This document shows, one piece after another, positions 59,390 to 64,000 of a stretch of DNA of 64,000 bases. The notes under the pieces were generated by a model. It was not told where the DNA came from. It searched no databases and saw only the letters and a program-made list of their open reading frames with translations. Made by a program: the position numbers and the translations under genes. The stretch spans positions 186,001 to 250,000 of the forward strand of contig JALDNG010000100.1 in NCBI GenBank assembly GCA_024349245.1, given 5' to 3'. Position 1 is the first letter of the stretch. Each line of letters starts with the position of its first letter. This stretch comes from Neodontobutis hainanensis. Taxonomy: Eukaryota; Chordata; Actinopteri; Gobiiformes; Odontobutidae.

Positions 59390-60790
59390 TTGTGATGGTG
59401 GGATGGAAGTGATGGCTGTGATAATTAGTGTGAGAATGGTTGTGGTGACAATGATGGTGACATTGGTGCAGTGGTATAATGAAGGGGTGAAGTTTTATTT
59501 TTTTCTTCTGTTTTGAGTAATGTAGTTGTTTTGTGTTTTTTTATGTATAGAAATGTGATGTGTGATGACCAGGGTGGAACTTAATAACGATGCACAGGGA
59601 ATAGGTAAATCTGGGTGGACTAGGATGTATTTCTACTTTCCTATCAACCAGTAAATTTGACCATTTTGTTCAGTGGAATGAACATTTTGTATCATTAGTG
59701 CAATCACTGATAAAAGATTAGGATTTTTATTTTTATTTTTATATAATTGATTGAATTCAATAAAAATATCACTGACCATTTAAATCCCCTTTAGCAACCC
59801 ATATTTATCTTTTTCCCCTTTTATTACAGAGACGCCGTTAAATGAATTGCTCATACCTAAACTGTAAAGCATTTTGATGATTGTTCTTGTTTTTAAATTG
59901 ATATGAATGTAATGTAATCACCCACTCTTTGAAGACATGTTCGAATCAAATGGATACAATTTTACGCTGTTGCATTATTCTATTCTTTTTCACTTTTAAA
60001 CACCCTTGTGTGGCTTTTTTATTTTATTTTGTGTGTTTCTCCGTTGTTGTTCAGGTCTGACTCTGTCTTGGTGTTTTACACATTTGCATGGTGTTGGCAT
60101 GTAATTTAAGATACATGACCACACACGGCATTTTAATTAGATCGGCTTCTTTATGTGTACTCGCCCTCGGTTGGGATTTAATTTACACCAAACAACCCTT
60201 GGGCTGTTCTCTCTGTGTGACAGCCGCTGACACACATTAGGAGCTGCTCCATGTAATGCCGTGATGCCCTTTTTTTCATCCCAATTTCATTTAGTGCTGC
60301 ACCATAGTCAACCTATTTACTCTCACAAGCGTTATAATCTTATTTTACAGAGTAACTGCTGCCGAGAATTTTTCACTTCATATTTTTGGTTGTGTAAAGG
60401 GATCCATCTTCTGTTTATACATATAGTATTTTATATATACAGTGTGTACATTCAGAAAGTCCCCTTAACTGAGGTCACAAATAAAAAAATAAGGCTGCAT
60501 AATATTAGGAAACATGCAATGTGTGACTATGTTGTAAATTGTGAGAACTATATAACTTTAATTGTCCTCTTTTAAAGACTAGAAGAAGTTAGATCAAAAA
60601 CACTGGTGCTTAACTCATTACACTCCTTCACTCCTAAAAGTCTGCACTAAGAACCTTTATATTGTCAGACTGTATTTGACTTCCCTCTTCACAATGTTCT
60701 AGTAAAGGATTTAAGTAAATGCCTTGTTTTGTAAAGAAGCAACTGAAAATGGCCCCTATCTTTGCACTGACTGCTTGTGGGTCTTCTGAA
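59390..60790. other. Non-coding interval
   Basis: No gene recognised; 60130-60260 is GC-richer. Confidence 0.5.
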
Positions 60791-60794
60791 ACTA

Positions 60795-60967
60795 CTTATT
60801 TGGGTAGTTCCTGTTGTCATTATGATTTAAAAAGAGGAAACAAAATTAATAATAATAAATTGCTTCATCTAACCACTTACTTTTGTGTTATTATTTCTAT
60901 TCTAAAAATTAAAAAAAAAAAAATTGCAAATTCTGCCAGAATATGTAAATTTATGAGCCCAACTGTA
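60795..60967 (+). mobile_element. 3' end of a Tc1-like transposon
   Basis: ATTTGGGTAGTTCCTGTTGT, then CATTATGATTTAAAAAGAGG, and a terminus CTGCCAGAATATGTAAATTT then ATGAGCCCAACTG followed by TA. The terminus matches the 3' end of the element at 40430-41387, so both come from one family. Nothing of the transposase remains here. Confidence 0.7.
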
Positions 60968-63900
60968 ATGTTTTTTTTGTATAATAACAAACACTGCTTC
61001 TACAACTTCATAAACTAAGTGTAACTAACTCAGTGCAAGTGTGTGTTAGCCTATTTACTAGTATTTTCTTCATTATGACAGTTCCTCATTTCAACAGCCC
61101 AATAGCTCCTGGGCCATTTCTCCACAAAAAGTATTGTATAATACATCTATGGACCACACTATAATGGACATTGAAGAGGTTTAGTGTTTAAAATCCCATT
61201 TCACCGGCCCCATTTACAACTGTTTAGTCTCTCTGGGATTTCTCCTGTCTGCTTCTCCAAACTGGGATTTTACTGGGATCTAATTAGATCTAAGAGTATC
61301 TAATAGAGCCCCATCTACAAAATCATTAAAATTCCATAAATATATACACACATATTTAAATATTTTGGATAATAATATATTACAGTAATTTAGGGACATT
61401 TTAAAATAAAAGTCTTTGTTTTAGAGGTCCCCTTTAATCCCTCCTCTTTTATTCTGTGTGTGCTGGGTTTGTGCACATTGTTTATAACTTTTGTCTGTCC
61501 CACGCTGCTCCCCGTTCATAAACCGGAGCAGAATCAGCGTCTGGTGATGTTTTATACGACACACACCAGCTGCCTTTTTAGTTTCTCTGTAGATATTTTT
61601 GGCTCATTGACCAGCCTCTCTCATGGGAGCCGGGGTTGTTTGGCTTTGAACAATTGATTTCTCTGTGGACGTTGCTGCGTTTGGGGGTTGTTGCTACGTG
61701 GAGCTGAAAGAATGGGACACGCTTTGTCAGTGGGAGAGCCTCCTGCTGTTTAATGAGTTTATTTAAGCATTTGGAGACAATTGTATGCATTTCTATTATG
61801 ACTTATCATTCAGCCTACTAAATTAAAAAAACAAATAAACAAGATTCATTATTCCTTTGAGGGTTTACTGGATAATGAAAATTTGTGAGATGAGTATATG
61901 TCCAGCTTTGTGTAGTTCAGTTTAAGCTCAGTCTAAACAAATCAACCGAAATAGAAACTCCCCCTTTTTTATTAAACTTGATGATAATATGATAGCATTT
62001 TACAATTCAACTCAGGCTAACTTTAATTGATTCTGTTGTTCCAAGGCAGAGTGTAGGGGATGGTCCATGTTGTCCGGGACACTGATACTGCTCTTGGTTG
62101 AAAATAAACTGTGACGATGACTCTTGTGACATACTACAGTCTCAGTCCTACTGCCAACAGCTCCACATCCTGACAACAGATCATCTCTTCAAACCTTGAT
62201 GGCGCCTTTGGTTGGAATAATATGAATAATGTTCAATAATATCAAGAACTACAGCTGTGTTTACCTTCACATAAATTAAAGTTGTTTTAGAAATTCACAC
62301 TCTCTCTTTGGTGATCGGAAGTCCTAAAACTGGCTTCATGACATGACTGTTAACAACATGGGGGTGACCTTTAATCCCAGCTGGTCCACTGGGACTTCAA
62401 GAAATAATAATAAAAAAAGAAAAGCAACAGTGAATGTCTGACAAAACCAATCCCGACTCTTTATTAGTATTGGATGAATACTACTGCCCTGCTTCAGCCT
62501 GCATGGTCAGTGGTTAAATATTATAGGATTGCATATAGCTATTTTTTTTTTTCATTTTCTATCACTATATCTTTGTAATACTCTTGTTACTTTTAAAATA
62601 CACATGTTAACCAAATGTACTAGACTTGTACTTTAGAGGTTTTGGACCAGAAGGTTCGGCTGCGTACATAAGCAGTGCTTTAAAATTTTAAAATGCCAGC
62701 TTGTATTTTAAAGATAGGAAAATAAATTTAAAAAAATAAAACAATAAAATGATCTCTTTGGTACCAACAATTTCCTCAGTAACCACTGTTTCCACAATCA
62801 CAGTAGTCACATGTTCTTACCTGGGTGCACCCTTCTAAGTTCACATTCAATTTGAAATCAAAAAATATAAAAAATAAATGGTTCTGGTTCTGTTATTAAT
62901 AGCTATTCAGCTATACACTTCACCATACGACAAAAGCCTTATTTTGAAGGAATTACTCTTCCCTAACCCTAGTCCTTAAAGAGTTCCAGGTAAGTTCAAT
63001 GTCCAAATGTTCAAGGGAAATGTGTGTGTAAAGGGGCAGCAAGTGAAAAGGCGTGGAAGGGGCTTTTGTTGCAGTGGGCCTACCACACTGCACCGTGCTG
63101 CAGAGGATCCAATCAACCGGTTCGTCTAGTGGGTTGGCTCGCCATCAACCGACAGCTCCGTCAACAAAAAAAACCTGACCTGTCAGGTTGTAAAAGTGTA
63201 AAATTAAAAGTATTTTAAGTACTTTGCACAATTGGTTCTGACTGTAGCTTATTGCGTTTGACTTTAATCATGTCTAGAATTCCCAAAATAAACATTATGT
63301 AAATTGTAATAATGCTGTATTACTGTCTAATACTATCTTCTCTCTTGAGGTATTGTTCAAATCTTTAAATTAAATTACAAAAACATTTTTAAAGAAAATA
63401 AAACTGCAACATACTGCTTCAAAACTGCAGTAAAATACCAACATAAATATTAATAATAATCAACTCCTTCTGATAATACATTTTTTCAGTGTAAACATTA
63501 TGTTTTAATCATGTGCATTTTACATTTAGACCTTAAACATAAACAAAATAAAAACTCACAGATCTCACGTGGGGAATAGGCTAAAGCTAAATTTAGCGCC
63601 GTCTCCAGCCTTGATTGTCTACAACCAACAAACAAACAAAGAATATACCTGTCAGCCAAATACAAAATTTATTGTAGTCAGTCTTTCTGTAGTTCTGCAC
63701 ATGGCCTCTTGAGGCACTGGTGACTGGACAGATGAATGGTTTGACATACAGTTTTAATGACCAATAAGACATCCATGGTCTGAAAGTACAAATAAACCGT
63801 GACAGGCCACTATCCTTTCCAATTTTCTTATTCTGCCTCTGGTAAAATAACCCAAGCCAAGAAACAGAAGAAAGCCACAGATTGACGTCTTCCTCTTATG

Positions 63901-64000
63901 CCTCAGAGGCCAATTTAATTTAAATCCGCCCGAGAAAGATTTTGGCTTTGAGTGACTTTGCAAATGCACATAAGTGAATTAAGATCTCATGGCTGTGTTT
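60968..64000. other. Non-coding interval to the right edge
   Basis: No gene recognised. 61555-61795 is GC-richer and may be conserved non-coding DNA. Short open frames at 63024-63218 and 63754-63969 carry no domain. Confidence 0.5.

Overview
The window looks like a stretch of teleost fish nuclear genome, probably percomorph. It is AT-rich and has no operon-like or densely coding organisation. It carries repeat classes typical of fish: an RTE/Rex3-like LINE, Tc1-like transposons, hAT-type elements, tRNA-derived SINEs and an LTR retrotransposon remnant. I find no host protein-coding gene, rRNA gene, functional tRNA gene or CRISPR array. Apart from transposon remnants, the open frames are short, carry no recognisable domain and look like chance. 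The sequence is best read as intergenic or deep intronic DNA; which of the two cannot be decided from the sequence alone.

Layout. 1-2.5 kb: repeats, including a 632-bp solo LTR (121-752) with a perfect 5-bp target duplication, a repeated segment present twice (about 870-1130 and 1775-2000) and an old SINE. 4.9-8.2 kb: one near-complete RTE-type LINE on the minus strand, flanked by a perfect 10-bp duplication, with its endonuclease/reverse-transcriptase frame broken by several frameshifts. 8.2-16.0 kb: mostly unique AT-rich DNA. 16.0-20.0 kb: a truncated copy of an inverted-repeat family, a tract of TTTACTGTAAAA-type repeats, a 1.58-kb non-autonomous hAT with a perfect 8-bp duplication, and a small MITE. 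22.1-23.1 kb and 27.5-27.9 kb: old dispersed repeats. 32.1-32.7 kb: a possible second solo LTR next to a minus-strand SINE. 36.2-41.4 kb: two dead Tc1-like elements, a full copy of the inverted-repeat family (opposite in orientation to the 16-kb copy), a LINE RNase H fragment and a SINE body. 43.7 kb: a 43-bp LINE 3' tip with its own duplication. 45.5-50.5 kb: a LINE tail, a composite of nested inverted repeats (hAT-like ends enclosing a long hairpin and a 29-bp perfect inverted repeat), and two SINEs. 54.85 kb: (AT)55. 58.5-61 kb: a LINE reverse-transcriptase scrap, an 11-bp minisatellite and the 3' end of a Tc1-like element related to the 40.4-kb copy.

What stands out is how many insertions can be resolved down to their target duplications, and the inverted-repeat structures at 46.5-49.4 kb and in the 16/38-kb pair. 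One GC-richer stretch at about 44.0-44.36 kb reads like a candidate conserved non-coding element. I found no convincing new protein-coding system. All family names come from recognition of sequence motifs; no database search was run.
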